Origin: Candidatus Saccharimonadia bacterium
Lineage (GTDB): Bacteria > Patescibacteriota > Saccharimonadia > Saccharimonadales > Saccharimonadaceae
Assembly (NCBI GenBank): GCA_023257145.1
Contig: JALRDA010000131.1
Location: 11,479 to 75,478 of the forward strand
Direction of reading: 5' to 3'
DNA length: 64,000 nucleotides
The stretch's first letter is position 1, and each line of letters starts with the position of its first letter. The position numbers were made by a program, and so were the translations under genes. The notes under the pieces are model-generated. The model had not been told where the DNA came from. It did not search any database and saw only the letters and a list, made by a program, of their open reading frames with translations. Below, one piece after another: positions 1-8,451 of the stretch.

Positions 1-2
1 TA

Positions 3-323
3 CTAGGCGATGGCGGGGTTATCGACCACGACATGCTTCGTGACCATGTCGTTATTTTAGTTGCGGATGGAGTGGATAATAACGCAGCTATGGATGTGGC
101 GATTGATTTTCTCAAGCCAATTCGCATACAGCGCCTCGTTGTTGCTACTCCGGTCGCATCCATACCTGCAGTAGACAAACTGCACATGTTGGCGGATGAG
201 CTACATATTTTGGATGTGAAAGAAAACTACATGGGCACGAACCATTATTACGAGGTAAATGACATCCCATCACACGAAGATACGATCGCGAAAATCAATC
301 AAATCGTGCTGAATTGGCGCTAA
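3..323 (+). CDS. phosphoribosyltransferase-family protein, C-terminal part (5' end outside window)
   Basis: The frame is open from the left edge, so the N-terminus lies outside the window; about 106 residues are visible. The order of a strand-rich segment ending in ILVADGVDNNAAM, then an acidic-helix region and a VVATPVAS segment, matches the core of type I phosphoribosyltransferases, which use PRPP. The loop that normally reads VDDGxxTGAT is degenerate here: the first Asp is Ala and the TGAT part is NNAA. The protein may therefore not bind PRPP in the usual way. Substrate cannot be assigned. It is followed by a regulator gene with its own -10 box, so it is probably the end of an upstream unit. 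Confidence 0.6.
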   Translation, partial: LGDGGVIDHDMLRDHVVILVADGVDNNAAMDVAIDFLKPIRIQRLVVATPVASIPAVDKLHMLADELHILDVKENYMGTNHYYEVNDIPSHEDTIAKINQIVLNWR

Positions 324-353
324 TGCTACTTGCCAAAACGATGTAAAAAAGTG

Positions 354-359
354 TACAAT
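354..359 (+). promoter_or_regulatory. -10 box TACAAT for the regulator-recJ unit
   Basis: TACAAT preceded by TG one base upstream (TGTACAAT; the TGn spacing is not exact). It lies 38 bases before the ATG of the winged-helix gene, leaving room for the leader with the AAGGGAAG ribosome-binding site. Confidence 0.45.
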
Positions 360-397
360 AACAAGCAATAGGGAAAAGGATTTAAGTAAGGGAAGTT

Positions 398-694
398 ATG
401 TTAGACGTTTTTATCACCTCACGAGTGCGCCGGAAAATTGTAGTAGTCTATGCCAAGTATCCAGACTTTCATACTCATGTTCGTGGACTTGCAAAACTAA
501 TTAAAGAAGATCCAGGTAATATTCAACGCGAACTAAAGCGTTTGGAAAAAGTTGGATTCTTAAGCTCTGAGAAGCAGGGCAATACTAAGATTTATTCGAC
601 CAACAAGCAGTTTCCGATCTTTAAGGAATTGCAGAGCATTGTGATCAAATCTCAACAGCATGCAGGTCGCCCAAAACGTTCATCTGATTTGTAA
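398..694 (+). CDS. winged-helix DNA-binding protein (ArsR-like fold)
   Basis: A 98-residue protein. Residues about 10-75 read as a winged helix-turn-helix: a helical start, a recognition region around PGNIQRELKRLEKVGFL, and a wing with the small beta hairpin SEKQGNTKIYSTN. The tail is basic. The family binds DNA as a dimer; this one has no visible metal-binding cysteine cluster or effector domain. An AAGGGAAG ribosome-binding site precedes the ATG. Its stop overlaps the recJ start by one base (TAATG), so the two are translationally coupled. Whether it regulates recJ or the upstream phosphoribosyltransferase cannot be told from sequence. Confidence 0.65.
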   Translation: MLDVFITSRVRRKIVVVYAKYPDFHTHVRGLAKLIKEDPGNIQRELKRLEKVGFLSSEKQGNTKIYSTNKQFPIFKELQSIVIKSQQHAGRPKRSSDL

Positions 695-2322
695 TGACAC
701 TATTTGATCAAATACTAAAGGCACGAGGTCTCGAGGGCGAGGCACGTGACCTTTTTTTATCTCCCAGTTATGATGCCAAGCATGATCCATTCCTACTTCC
801 TGATATGCAGGCTGCAGTCGAGCGGCTGGTCAAGGCTCATGAAAAGCAGGACAAGATTACCATTTATGGCGACTATGATATTGATGGTTTGACGGCAACG
901 ACGGTACTGCTTGATGCCTTTGAATCATTCGGATTTTCGCATGTTGACGCTTTTATTCCCAATCGTTTTGTCGAGGGGTATGGATTAACTATCGACGCAG
1001 TCGAGCGTATTGCCCAAACTGGCGCACAGCTGATTGTGACGGTTGATTGCGGCAGTCTTAGCGAAAAAGAAATCATTCGTGCTAATGAATTAGGTGTTGA
1101 TATTATCGTGACAGACCATCATAACGTTGCGCCAATTCAACCACCAGCGGTAGCTGTAATAAACCCCAAGCGCCCAGATCATCACTATCCATTTATTGAC
1201 CTTGCCGGCGTCGGCGTGGCATTCAAGCTAGTGCAGGCGTTGCAGACCAGGCTTGATGGATTACCAGTAGGGCACGAAAAGTGGCTGTTGGATTTAGTGG
1301 CGCTGGGGACGGTATGTGACGTCGTGACGTTGGTCGATGAAAACCGGGCGAATGTTTACTGGGGATTAAAGGTATTAGCACAGACGCGTCGACCCGGTTT
1401 AAAGGCATTGATGGCTGTGGCTGCAGTCGAGCCGGAAAAGGTTAATGCGCGCAGTCTAGGTTTTGGGCTGGGGCCGCGCATGAACGCTGCTGGGCGCCTA
1501 GAAACAGCGCAGTACGCACTGGATATGCTGCGAGCAACGGATTCAATGGAGGCATTAGAAAAAGCGCAGCAGCTAGACGCACTTAACCAATCTCGACGCG
1601 CGGACCAGGACAAAATATTTAAGGCAGCAGTGATTCAAGCCGAGCAATATTTGGATGATCCCGTTCTAGTTGTCAGCCATGCTGACTGGAATCATGGGAT
1701 TATTGGTATCGTGGCAGCCAAGTTGTTAGAGAAATACAAAAAACCAACCTACGTACTGCAAGAGATGGGCGAAGAGAGTAAGGGGTCGGCACGTAGCTAC
1801 GGTGACTTCAGCGCGGCAGACGCCATCCGTGCGAGCGATGATATTATCACCAAAGGGGGTGGCCATAAATTAGCTGCAGGCGTAACGATGCCGACAAAAA
1901 ATATTGAAGCGTTTCGTCGTCGGGTTAACGAATTTTATCGATCAAAAGATTTGTTCAATCAAGCTGCATTGCTGCTGCCGAAAGAGGATATTATTGTAAC
2001 TAAATTTAGTGATGTGAATGAGTTATTGCTAAAAGAACTAGAACAGCTAGAGCCGTGTGGAAACGGTAATCCGGAGCCAGTATTTAAAAGCGAAAACATG
2101 CTTGTTATGCATTTACGGCGCATGGGTGCTGACGCGCAGCATGTCAAAGTTACTTTGCAGGACGCAAATAAGAAAACGATGGAGTTTCTGGCATTTAATG
2201 CACCTGAGTCATTTTTCGCCGAACCTGGAGAGTATGTGACAATCTGGTTTCAGCCGAGTGTGAATGAATGGCAGGGGAGACGGACGGTCGAGGGGCGACT
2301 ACTTCATTTGGAGTCTATGTAG
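694..2322 (+). CDS. recJ: single-stranded-DNA-specific 5'-3' exonuclease RecJ
   Basis: A 542-residue member of the DHH phosphoesterase family that degrades single-stranded DNA 5' to 3' in recombination and mismatch repair. The metal-binding motif DYDIDG is at residues 60-65 and the DHH triad at 141-143. The DHHA1 part follows, with the GGGHKLAAG motif near residue 390, and a C-terminal OB-like domain ends the protein. Length is close to bacterial RecJ (about 550-580). It starts within the stop of the regulator gene (TAATG overlap), indicating one transcript. No signs of damage. Confidence 0.95.
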   Translation: MTLFDQILKARGLEGEARDLFLSPSYDAKHDPFLLPDMQAAVERLVKAHEKQDKITIYGDYDIDGLTATTVLLDAFESFGFSHVDAFIPNRFVEGYGLTIDAVERIAQTGAQLIVTVDCGSLSEKEIIRANELGVDIIVTDHHNVAPIQPPAVAVINPKRPDHHYPFIDLAGVGVAFKLVQALQTRLDGLPVGHEKWLLDLVALGTVCDVVTLVDENRANVYWGLKVLAQTRRPGLKALMAVAAVEPEKVNARSLGFGLGPRMNAAGRLETAQYALDMLRATDSMEALEKAQQLDALNQSRRADQDKIFKAAVIQAEQYLDDPVLVVSHADWNHGIIGIVAAKLLEKYKKPTYVLQEMGEESKGSARSYGDFSAADAIRASDDIITKGGGHKLAAGVTMPTKNIEAFRRRVNEFYRSKDLFNQAALLLPKEDIIVTKFSDVNELLLKELEQLEPCGNGNPEPVFKSENMLVMHLRRMGADAQHVKVTLQDANKKTMEFLAFNAPESFFAEPGEYVTIWFQPSVNEWQGRRTVEGRLLHLESM

Positions 2323-2343
2323 CAGCAGGGATATGGCAAAGCT

Positions 2344-3183
2344 TTAGTTTTTTGATTGATCGTTCATTGACTCTCGAAAAGCTGCTAACTGACGAAATGC
2401 TAATGATGTCGCACTTTCAAACAACTTCTTCTTTATCTTTTTAGAGGTTTCAGTAGCCTGGGTGTGCATCTCCCACGCTTCGTCCTCTGCTTCTGCCTGC
2501 TCGGTTTTACTCTTAGCATTTAAGAGGGTACTAAATCCGATGCCTATGACTGCTAGGCCTGTATGCTCGGTATTTGAAGTTCTTAGAATGTCACTGCCAT
2601 ACGCGGTGCTTACACGGTCTCCTAATTGGCTAATCAGCCACTGAAAATTATCGTCGGTAGTACCTTCGTTTATCTGATTTGTAAGTGCATTTAATACTTC
2701 TTGTGAGGTAGAACTGCGTGCTTCTATTGAGCTCATTATTTTCGCAGTGCGCTGGTTGTTTGCGGTGTAAAGTGTATGGTTTTGTATGCTACCATCACGG
2801 AGATTCATGTCTGGTGGGCGGAAAAATGATGGAATCGTTACATCTCTTTGGTCGCCAGCGATGAACACTCGCGCTATAGTTGGCAGGGTTGCTGGGTCCG
2901 GGATTAACGTTTTTTGCTTGAGGCCTAATGCAATAATTTTTATCAATCTACCTTCGCTATCAACGACTGAGCAATTGAAATCAGACTGCTCTTTATTAAA
3001 TCCATCAATTGACCATTCTTGATCTAATTGTTGATCAAGTGCATGGAGCGTGGATATGTCGATTGTCTCGTTGCTAATTATATTCGTGGCTACTTCTTTT
3101 ATTTGAGAACTATACTCAAGACGTGCTTGCTCGGCATTCTCAAAGCGACTTTTAGATGTGCTGTTTATGTTTAGTTCTGACAT
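2344..3183 (-). CDS. protein of unknown function, 279 residues
   Basis: I do not recognise this family. The protein is hydrophilic with no signal peptide or convincing membrane segment; there is one short apolar stretch (LAVIGIGFSTLL, residues about 211-222) followed by a charged segment rich in Glu, Ala and Lys (KSKTEQAEAEDEAWEMH) that is probably helical. It is the only minus-strand gene between recJ and the pilin gene. The promoter is textbook (TTGACT, 17 bases, TAATAT) and places the predicted transcription start on the A of the ATG, so the mRNA should be leaderless. The 3' end converges on recJ with only 21 bases between them. Confidence 0.7.
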   Translation of the reverse strand: MSELNINSTSKSRFENAEQARLEYSSQIKEVATNIISNETIDISTLHALDQQLDQEWSIDGFNKEQSDFNCSVVDSEGRLIKIIALGLKQKTLIPDPATLPTIARVFIAGDQRDVTIPSFFRPPDMNLRDGSIQNHTLYTANNQRTAKIMSSIEARSSTSQEVLNALTNQINEGTTDDNFQWLISQLGDRVSTAYGSDILRTSNTEHTGLAVIGIGFSTLLNAKSKTEQAEAEDEAWEMHTQATETSKKIKKKLFESATSLAFRQLAAFRESMNDQSKN

Positions 3184-3189
3184 GAAAAA

Positions 3190-3218
3190 ATATTAACATT
3201 TTATTAACAAAAAGTCAA
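3190..3218 (-). promoter_or_regulatory. promoter of the unknown minus-strand gene, predicted leaderless
   Basis: On the minus strand the -35 TTGACT (3213-3218), a 17-base spacer and the -10 TAATAT (3190-3195) are followed by six bases and then the ATG, so +1 coincides with the start codon. Confidence 0.7.
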
Positions 3219-3371
3219 TATTTGGTTTATGTAAACTTTATAATAGGAGACTAGTTTATATTTAGGTGTAGGTAAAGTGAGTGCTCTGATTGGAAACTGT
3301 CGAAGGTACTTGCTTCATCTTGAAGTGGCTTAGTGTGTGCGTTACAATAAGCACAAGAAATAAGGTGGGAA

Positions 3372-3884
3372 ATGAAATATAAACAAAATCTAGGTTTCAC
3401 GATTGTCGAGCTGCTGATCGTTATCGTCGTCATCGGTATTTTAGCGGCAATCACGATTGTTGCATACAATGGGGTTCAAAACCGAGCTAATGATACGGCA
3501 GTCCAGGCGGATTTGCGTAATATCGGCGGTAAGATTAATGAATTTAAGGCAATAAATGATAAGTTACCAGTTCCGGCATCAGATCTAGCTGGTATGAATC
3601 TCAAAGTGTCAAGGAACGCCTATGGCGCTCATTACACACCCGCCGCCGGTAACGAAAATAATCTTATTTACTGCTACACCTCGCTGACAAACTCGAATGC
3701 TACATTTATTCTCGTTGCCGCAGCTAAGTCTGGTAATGTCTACGTTTATAAAGATGGTGGAGTTAAGGTAGGTGTCGGTCCGCTAGTGACATTTACAAAT
3801 ACGTGTACAAATAATGACCCTGCAATGGTCACTGGCTCATGGTTCTACGCGGGCGGCGCCTGGCAATCATATGTCGCTCCGTAG
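3372..3884 (+). CDS. type IV pilin-like protein with prepilin leader
   Basis: A 170-residue protein with a classic class III (prepilin) signal: a short basic leader MKYKQNLG, then cleavage before F with Glu at +5 (GFTIVELL), followed by a hydrophobic helix through about residue 33. After processing by a prepilin peptidase it would join a type IV pilus or a pseudopilus. The globular domain contains cysteines around residues 97 and 145 that could form the disulfide loop common in pilins. A TACAAT box at 3343-3348 and an AAGGTGGG ribosome-binding site precede the ATG. No other pilus assembly genes are nearby. Confidence 0.85.
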   Translation: MKYKQNLGFTIVELLIVIVVIGILAAITIVAYNGVQNRANDTAVQADLRNIGGKINEFKAINDKLPVPASDLAGMNLKVSRNAYGAHYTPAAGNENNLIYCYTSLTNSNATFILVAAAKSGNVYVYKDGGVKVGVGPLVTFTNTCTNNDPAMVTGSWFYAGGAWQSYVAP

Positions 3885-3907
3885 TTGCGCGATAATTGCA
3901 TCTCTGT

Positions 3908-3913
3908 TACAAT
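3908..3913 (+). promoter_or_regulatory. extended -10 box for rpsU, near-leaderless
   Basis: TGTTACAAT carries the TGn extension. The predicted start of transcription (about 3920) is three bases before the ATG at 3923. Confidence 0.6.
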
Positions 3914-3922
3914 AGTGTCCAT

Positions 3923-4138
3923 ATGGTACAAGTAACACGTAAAGACGAACGAGAAGCAAACGAGAATATTATTCGTCGTTTCAACCGCAAGGTTTTGCAG
4001 AGCGGTGTTTTGGCAGAGGCTAAGGCTTCTATGCGATTCGCTAAACCTCTTAGCAAAACTGAGCGCCGCGCGAAAGCGATTATTCGCAAAGAGCGCAAAG
4101 CCGACAAACTAGCTAAAGCCCGATTGGGTCTTCGCTAA
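3923..4138 (+). CDS. rpsU: ribosomal protein bS21
   Basis: A 71-residue, very basic protein of the small ribosomal subunit. The pattern of a short strand, NENIIRRFNRKVLQSGVL, then a long Lys/Arg/Ala-rich helix (KTERRAKAIIRKERK) is that of S21. I choose the ATG at 3923 because an in-frame upstream start at 3896 would place the -10 box inside the gene; the mature N-terminus MVQVTRKDE also fits the family. The next gene begins three bases after the stop, so rpsU and the yqeY-like gene form a unit. Confidence 0.88.
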   Translation: MVQVTRKDEREANENIIRRFNRKVLQSGVLAEAKASMRFAKPLSKTERRAKAIIRKERKADKLAKARLGLR

Positions 4139-4141
4139 ATA

Positions 4142-4594
4142 ATGGCGCTAAAACAGCGCATTACTGACGATATTAAAGCCGCTCTTTTGGGCGGCGATCG
4201 TTTTGTAGGCGAAACACTGAAAAATCTCAAAGCAGCAATCTTGAATGAAGAAGTTGCGCAGAATAAACGCGACGAAGGTTTAGATGATGCGACGATTGAG
4301 CAGATTATTGCTCGTGAAGTAAAGAAGCGAAGTGAAAGCGTTAAGATGTACGAACAGGGCGGTCGCGCTGATCTTGCAGAAAATGAACAAAAAGAAATTG
4401 ATGTTATCAAAGTCTATCTACCAGAGCAATTAGGTGAAGATCAGATTCAAGTAATCGTTGATGCGGCAATTCAACAGCTTGGCGCAAGCGGCATGAGTGA
4501 CATGGGTAAGGTAATTGGCGTCGTGAAGGCAAAAGTTGGCAATACTGCCGACGGTGCTTTAGTGGCAAAGATCGTTAAAGAAGCCCTCAATTAA
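4142..4594 (+). CDS. GatB/YqeY domain protein
   Basis: A 150-residue protein with the YqeY pattern: N-terminal LKQRITDDIKAALLGGD, the motif around AILNEEV, the KRSESVKMYEQGGRADLAENEQKE-type helix region, the segment YLPEQL and the C-terminal GKVIGVVKAKVGN. The family shares the helical tail domain of the amidotransferase subunit GatB and is thought to act in tRNA-linked transamidation or tRNA binding, but its role as a stand-alone protein is not settled. It sits directly after rpsU, the arrangement seen in many bacteria, and before adk. Confidence 0.88.
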   Translation: MALKQRITDDIKAALLGGDRFVGETLKNLKAAILNEEVAQNKRDEGLDDATIEQIIAREVKKRSESVKMYEQGGRADLAENEQKEIDVIKVYLPEQLGEDQIQVIVDAAIQQLGASGMSDMGKVIGVVKAKVGNTADGALVAKIVKEALN

Positions 4595-4618
4595 ACAAAA
4601 AAGGAGCGTAACAAAGTA

Positions 4619-5164
4619 ATGATAGTATTTTTTGGTCCGGCTGGCGCTGGAAAGAGTGTTCAGGGGCAAATGCTGGCTGCGCGACACGGTTGGCGTTGGC
4701 TTAGTGCCGGGCAACTGCTGCGCGACACGCACGATATCGAATTGATCAAAGAAATGCAGACCGGTGCGCTGGTTAATCCTGAAAAGGTCAACAAATTAAT
4801 GGGCGACGCACTTAAGCGTGCAACGAACATTGACCGTGTTATTCTTGATGGGTTTCCTCGACAATTAGAGCAAGCAAAGTGGTTGATCGATTCACAGCCA
4901 GATCATGGTCGTTCGATCGCACTTGTTGTTGTGCTTGAAGTGCCGCGTAGTGAATTGATGAAGCGCCTTGAAGTTCGTGGTCGTGCTGATGATCGTCCTG
5001 AAGTGATTGAGGAGCGATTGCGTATTTATCGTCAAGAAATGTACCCAGTGCTTAGCTACTTTACTGAGCAGCACATCAGCATTGTTCATATCGACGGGAC
5101 CGGATCTGTCGGACAGGTTCACGATAAAATTATGGAAGAATTAGAAGCGTGCAAACTGGTCTAA
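4619..5164 (+). CDS. adk: adenylate kinase, short-lid form
   Basis: A 181-residue nucleoside monophosphate kinase that interconverts ATP plus AMP with two ADP. The P-loop GPAGAGKSVQGQML is at residues 6-19, the NMP-binding region (SAGQLLRD) follows, DGFPRQLEQA is at about residues 80-89, and the arginine region RGRADDRPEVIEERLRIY marks a short lid without the zinc-finger insertion of long adenylate kinases. An AAGGAG site lies 12 bases upstream, slightly far. The gene overlaps the map start by 16 bases. UMP/CMP kinase activity cannot be excluded from sequence, but the adk-map pairing supports adenylate kinase. Confidence 0.88.
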   Translation: MIVFFGPAGAGKSVQGQMLAARHGWRWLSAGQLLRDTHDIELIKEMQTGALVNPEKVNKLMGDALKRATNIDRVILDGFPRQLEQAKWLIDSQPDHGRSIALVVVLEVPRSELMKRLEVRGRADDRPEVIEERLRIYRQEMYPVLSYFTEQHISIVHIDGTGSVGQVHDKIMEELEACKLV

Positions 5165-5910
5165 AAACTGAAGCGCAAATTCAGGCGATGAGAGAGTGTG
5201 GGAAGATTCTCGCGACTATTTATGATGATCTAAAAAAGTACGTTCGCGCCGGCATGACCGAGCTTGAAATTGACGCGTGGGTGGAAGGTGAGATCAAACG
5301 CCACGGCGCAGAGGCGACCTATAAAACATCTGAGGTGAACTTTCCAAACGCTATCTGTATTAGCACAAACGATGAAATTGTTCATAGCGTCCCGACAGAA
5401 TACGTCCTTGAAAAGGGTGATGTGGTGAGTTTTGACTTGGTTATTACCTATAAAGGGATGAAAACTGACAGCGCCTTTACGATGGTGATCGACGAGCAGC
5501 CGACTGGTATCAAAAAACACTTATTGAACGTTACTGAGCGGAGCTTGTATGCTGGCATTGATGCGATTAAAGGCCCTGTCTATACGGGTGATATTGGTGC
5601 AGCGGTTGAAAAGGTGTTGAACGACGGAAAGTTAGGAATTATTCGCGATCTTGTCGGACACGGCGTCGGCTTAGAGATGCACATGCCGCCAGATGTACCG
5701 AACTATGGCCGTAAGGGAACTGGCGTATTGCTTAAACCGGGCGATACAATTGCGATCGAGCCGATGGCGACATTGGGCGGTGAAAAAATCGTCACCGATA
5801 CTGCGGGCGACGGCTGGACAATCAGCACACGCGACGGTAGTTTAGCGGCGCATTTTGAACATACGGTATTAATTACTAAAGATGGAGCAGAGATTCTGAC
5901 GAGTCTCTGA
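5149..5910 (+). CDS. map: methionine aminopeptidase, type I
   Basis: A 253-residue enzyme that removes the N-terminal methionine from nascent proteins. All five metal ligands are present: D96 (SFDLV), D107 (KTDSAF), H171 (VGHGVG), E204 (AIEPMA) and E237 (HFEHTV). The start is a GTG lying inside the end of adk, so the genes overlap by 16 bases and are probably translationally coupled. There is no N-terminal zinc-finger or SH3-binding extension. Length and motif spacing are normal for type Ia. Confidence 0.95.
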   Translation: MQTGLKTEAQIQAMRECGKILATIYDDLKKYVRAGMTELEIDAWVEGEIKRHGAEATYKTSEVNFPNAICISTNDEIVHSVPTEYVLEKGDVVSFDLVITYKGMKTDSAFTMVIDEQPTGIKKHLLNVTERSLYAGIDAIKGPVYTGDIGAAVEKVLNDGKLGIIRDLVGHGVGLEMHMPPDVPNYGRKGTGVLLKPGDTIAIEPMATLGGEKIVTDTAGDGWTISTRDGSLAAHFEHTVLITKDGAEILTSL

Positions 5911-5918
5911 ATATAAAA

Positions 5919-6410
5919 ATGTGGACATTGATGATTATTGCGCATGCCTTAACGGCATCACTAAGTTTGCTGTTAGGTGCGTTTCAGTTATTGCGACCTA
6001 AAAAAGGTGACCGCTTTCATAGAATGGTCGGACGTACTTGGGTGGTGTGTATGTATGTTGTCTGCCTGAGTTCATTTTATGTTCAGGAGGTGACCGAAGG
6101 ATTCAGTTGGCTGCACGGGCTGTCGTTATTTACTATTATGACCGTTTCGTTAGGGTTATATGCGGCAATCAAGGGTAATATTGCTGCACACAAAGCGAAT
6201 ATGATCGGTAGTTATTTCGGATCAGTTGCTGCATTCGTAGGAGTTATCGCTGTTCCTAGTCGGCGCATCCCGCAACTTGCCATGAATGAGACGCCACTAT
6301 TTTTCTTGTTTATCGGTCTGATCGTCGCCAGCGCAACACTTTTTATCTGCGGGCTTTATTTCTTTGCTAAATATCGTACGAAAGTTATCAATGCAAGAAA
6401 AGTTGCGTAA
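5919..6410 (+). CDS. four-helix membrane protein, DUF2306-like
   Basis: A 163-residue protein with four predicted membrane helices (about residues 2-25, 39-57, 66-85, and 95-115, plus a final one at 126-150). The pattern HxxxGR near residues 35-39 (FHRMVGRTWV) and a later HKANMIGSY with a conserved-looking histidine resemble DUF2306 membrane proteins, whose function is not known. It starts eight bases after map stops and so is probably the last gene of the rpsU-map unit. Assignment to the family is by pattern only. Confidence 0.6.
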   Translation: MWTLMIIAHALTASLSLLLGAFQLLRPKKGDRFHRMVGRTWVVCMYVVCLSSFYVQEVTEGFSWLHGLSLFTIMTVSLGLYAAIKGNIAAHKANMIGSYFGSVAAFVGVIAVPSRRIPQLAMNETPLFFLFIGLIVASATLFICGLYFFAKYRTKVINARKVA

Positions 6411-6437
6411 ATCAAAATAGTCGTCTTGATTACCGTA

Positions 6438-7079
6438 TCACTGTTCGAGTAAGACACGGACTCGTCGTCCGATTGCCTCGGATGGTTCAATGACTACTGC
6501 GCGCCCGTTTGCGTATTCGATGATCGTATCTTTTATCCAATGATAGTGTGTGCAGCCCAAAACAATGACATCCGCACCATCCTCGCAGACTTTTTGAATA
6601 GTCGCTTTAATAATCTGATGATTGATATCATTATTTTCGATCATGTTCGCCCAAGTGCTGCAGTCGGGCTCAATAATTTTAAGCGAGCTACCATATTTAT
6701 CAATGAGACCATGGTATCTTTCGCTACGTAGCGTCGCGGGGGTTGCGCAGACAGCAATCGTTCTTGCTGCTGTTAGCGAGGCAGCGGTTTTAATCATCGG
6801 TTCGATACCGATGAACTTCTGATAGGGATAACGCGCACGCAGGCTTTCTATCGCCAGGGCCGTGGCGGTGTTGCAGGCGAGGATAATAACATCCGAGTCA
6901 ATCAGAAGTGGCTGGATTGCAGCATCCGTTAAGCTGATGACTTCTTCTTTTGACTTGTTGCCATATGGGACGTTGGCGCGATCGTTGACTGTGACGATCG
7001 ATGCATCAGGAAAGGTGGTATATAGCGCTGCGGCAACTGCCTCGCCACCGATTCCGCTATCGAATACGCCAAGTTTCAT
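6438..7079 (-). CDS. murI: glutamate racemase
   Basis: A 213-residue enzyme that converts L- to D-glutamate for peptidoglycan. Both catalytic cysteines are visible in their motifs: the first in LACNTATA (residues about 68-75) and the second in LGCTHYHW (about 174-181). The N-terminal GVFDSGIGG motif and NVPYGNKS are typical. The protein is shorter than most MurI (250-270), mainly at the C-terminus. It is transcribed divergently from ftsA with 63 bases between the start codons. Together with murD in this window it shows the cell makes its own peptidoglycan precursors. Confidence 0.93.
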   Translation of the reverse strand: MKLGVFDSGIGGEAVAAALYTTFPDASIVTVNDRANVPYGNKSKEEVISLTDAAIQPLLIDSDVIILACNTATALAIESLRARYPYQKFIGIEPMIKTAASLTAARTIAVCATPATLRSERYHGLIDKYGSSLKIIEPDCSTWANMIENNDINHQIIKATIQKVCEDGADVIVLGCTHYHWIKDTIIEYANGRAVVIEPSEAIGRRVRVLLEQ

Positions 7080-7129
7080 AAATCAATAATAACCCCATAT
7101 GACCGCTAGGCAAAACATTCCATAAGCGG

Positions 7130-7135
7130 TATACT
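7130..7135 (+). promoter_or_regulatory. -10 box for ftsA, near-leaderless
   Basis: TATACT ends eight bases before the ATG at 7143, so the predicted transcript has about one untranslated base. No ribosome-binding site fits in that space. Confidence 0.6.
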
Positions 7136-7142
7136 AAAACAC

Positions 7143-8387
7143 ATGCAAGAAACTTCTCGATACGCAGTCGGTATTGATATCGGTACGACCACTGTTCGCT
7201 GTGTGGTTGGACATATTGACGCGACGACTGGCGCACCAACGATTGTTGGCGTCGGCACAGCTCCAAATAGTGGAATGCGAAAGGGCGCGGTCGCGCATCT
7301 CGCAGGCCCAGGCCAAGCAATTGATACAGCGTTGGGTGAAGCTGAACGTATGAGTGGGTATCAAGTTGACGCGGCGTCGATCAGTATTAACGGCGCACAT
7401 ATTCTTAGTACGAAAGCTGACGGCATGATTGCTGTCGGTGGTGCGGACCATGAAATTACTGAAGAGGATTTGGCGCGTATCGAAGAAGTGGCAACCCTAG
7501 GTAAGGTTCCAGCAAACCGTGAAATTCTAGAGGTAGTACCTCATAGCTATCGTCTCGATGGCCAGGATAATATTAAAGATCCAATTGGTATGACGGGAAC
7601 TCGCTTAGAGATTAATGCGAATGTAGTGTCTGCATTAGCGCCTCATCTAGCCAATCTGCAGAAGTCAGCTGAAATGGCAAAAGTAACACCGCACACTATC
7701 ACGCCTGCGGTACTTGCCGCTGCCCGCGCCGTGTTAACGGAGCAGCAGCTGGAAAACGGTGTCGCTGTGATTGATCTGGGTGGCGCGACGACAAGTATCG
7801 CCGTTTTTGAAGAAGGTGATCTGCAATATGTCGCCGTGATTCCACTTGGCGGTTCGAACATCTCAAATGATCTTGCGATTGGCTTAAAGACTGACCCTGA
7901 AATTGCCGAGAAGGTAAAACTAAGCCATGCAGTTGCCATTCCTCGTGGATCGAGTGAGGAAATCAACATCAAGCATGAAAAAGAGACGTATACGTTCACG
8001 ACTGATGATATTGATGAAATTGTCGAGGCGCGGCTTGAGGAAATTTTTGATGCAATTCAAAAAGAGCTAAAGAAAGCTGGCCGAGCAGGTCAACTACCTA
8101 GCGGTGTTGTATTGACTGGCGGTACCGCTAATCTTAAAGGTATTTCGTCGTACGCAAAAGATAAATTGAACCTCGCAGCCCGTGTTGGAAAATCAGCGGG
8201 TTACGGCGGCGTGGCTGAAAATATTGACCAACCTCAGTTTGCGACTGCAGTAGGATTGATGCTCACTGATGTTCACGGCGCTAATCATATTTCCAGTCAA
8301 TCATCGCAGGTGAAAGGCAGCAGTAAAGCTGCTTTAAAGAGCGCTTCGGGCTTTGTGTCTAAGTTTTTAGACCGGTTCAAGGTGTAA
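7143..8387 (+). CDS. ftsA: cell division protein FtsA-like, actin fold
   Basis: A 414-residue actin-like ATPase. Phosphate 1 (VGIDIGTTTVRCVVG, residues about 9-23), phosphate 2 (VIDLGGATTSIAVF, about 209-222) and the adenosine motif (VVLTGGTANLKGI, about 321-333) are all present. The SHS2 region lies between residues about 85 and 165. A short basic amphipathic C-terminus (SKFLDRFKV) could be the membrane-targeting sequence that ties FtsZ filaments to the membrane. It lies directly upstream of ftsZ, as in many bacteria. The start codon almost abuts the -10 box. Confidence 0.9.
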   Translation: MQETSRYAVGIDIGTTTVRCVVGHIDATTGAPTIVGVGTAPNSGMRKGAVAHLAGPGQAIDTALGEAERMSGYQVDAASISINGAHILSTKADGMIAVGGADHEITEEDLARIEEVATLGKVPANREILEVVPHSYRLDGQDNIKDPIGMTGTRLEINANVVSALAPHLANLQKSAEMAKVTPHTITPAVLAAARAVLTEQQLENGVAVIDLGGATTSIAVFEEGDLQYVAVIPLGGSNISNDLAIGLKTDPEIAEKVKLSHAVAIPRGSSEEINIKHEKETYTFTTDDIDEIVEARLEEIFDAIQKELKKAGRAGQLPSGVVLTGGTANLKGISSYAKDKLNLAARVGKSAGYGGVAENIDQPQFATAVGLMLTDVHGANHISSQSSQVKGSSKAALKSASGFVSKFLDRFKV

Positions 8388-8408
8388 TTAATTTTTGAAT
8401 AATAATGG

Positions 8409-8414
8409 TATACT
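8409..8414 (+). promoter_or_regulatory. -10 box for ftsZ
   Basis: TATACT in the ftsA-ftsZ gap predicts a start near 8421 and a leader of about 30 bases that contains the GGGGGAG ribosome-binding site at about 8434-8442. Confidence 0.5.
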
Positions 8415-8451
8415 GTATTAAGAATAGAATATCTGGGGGAGAGTGCATTCC

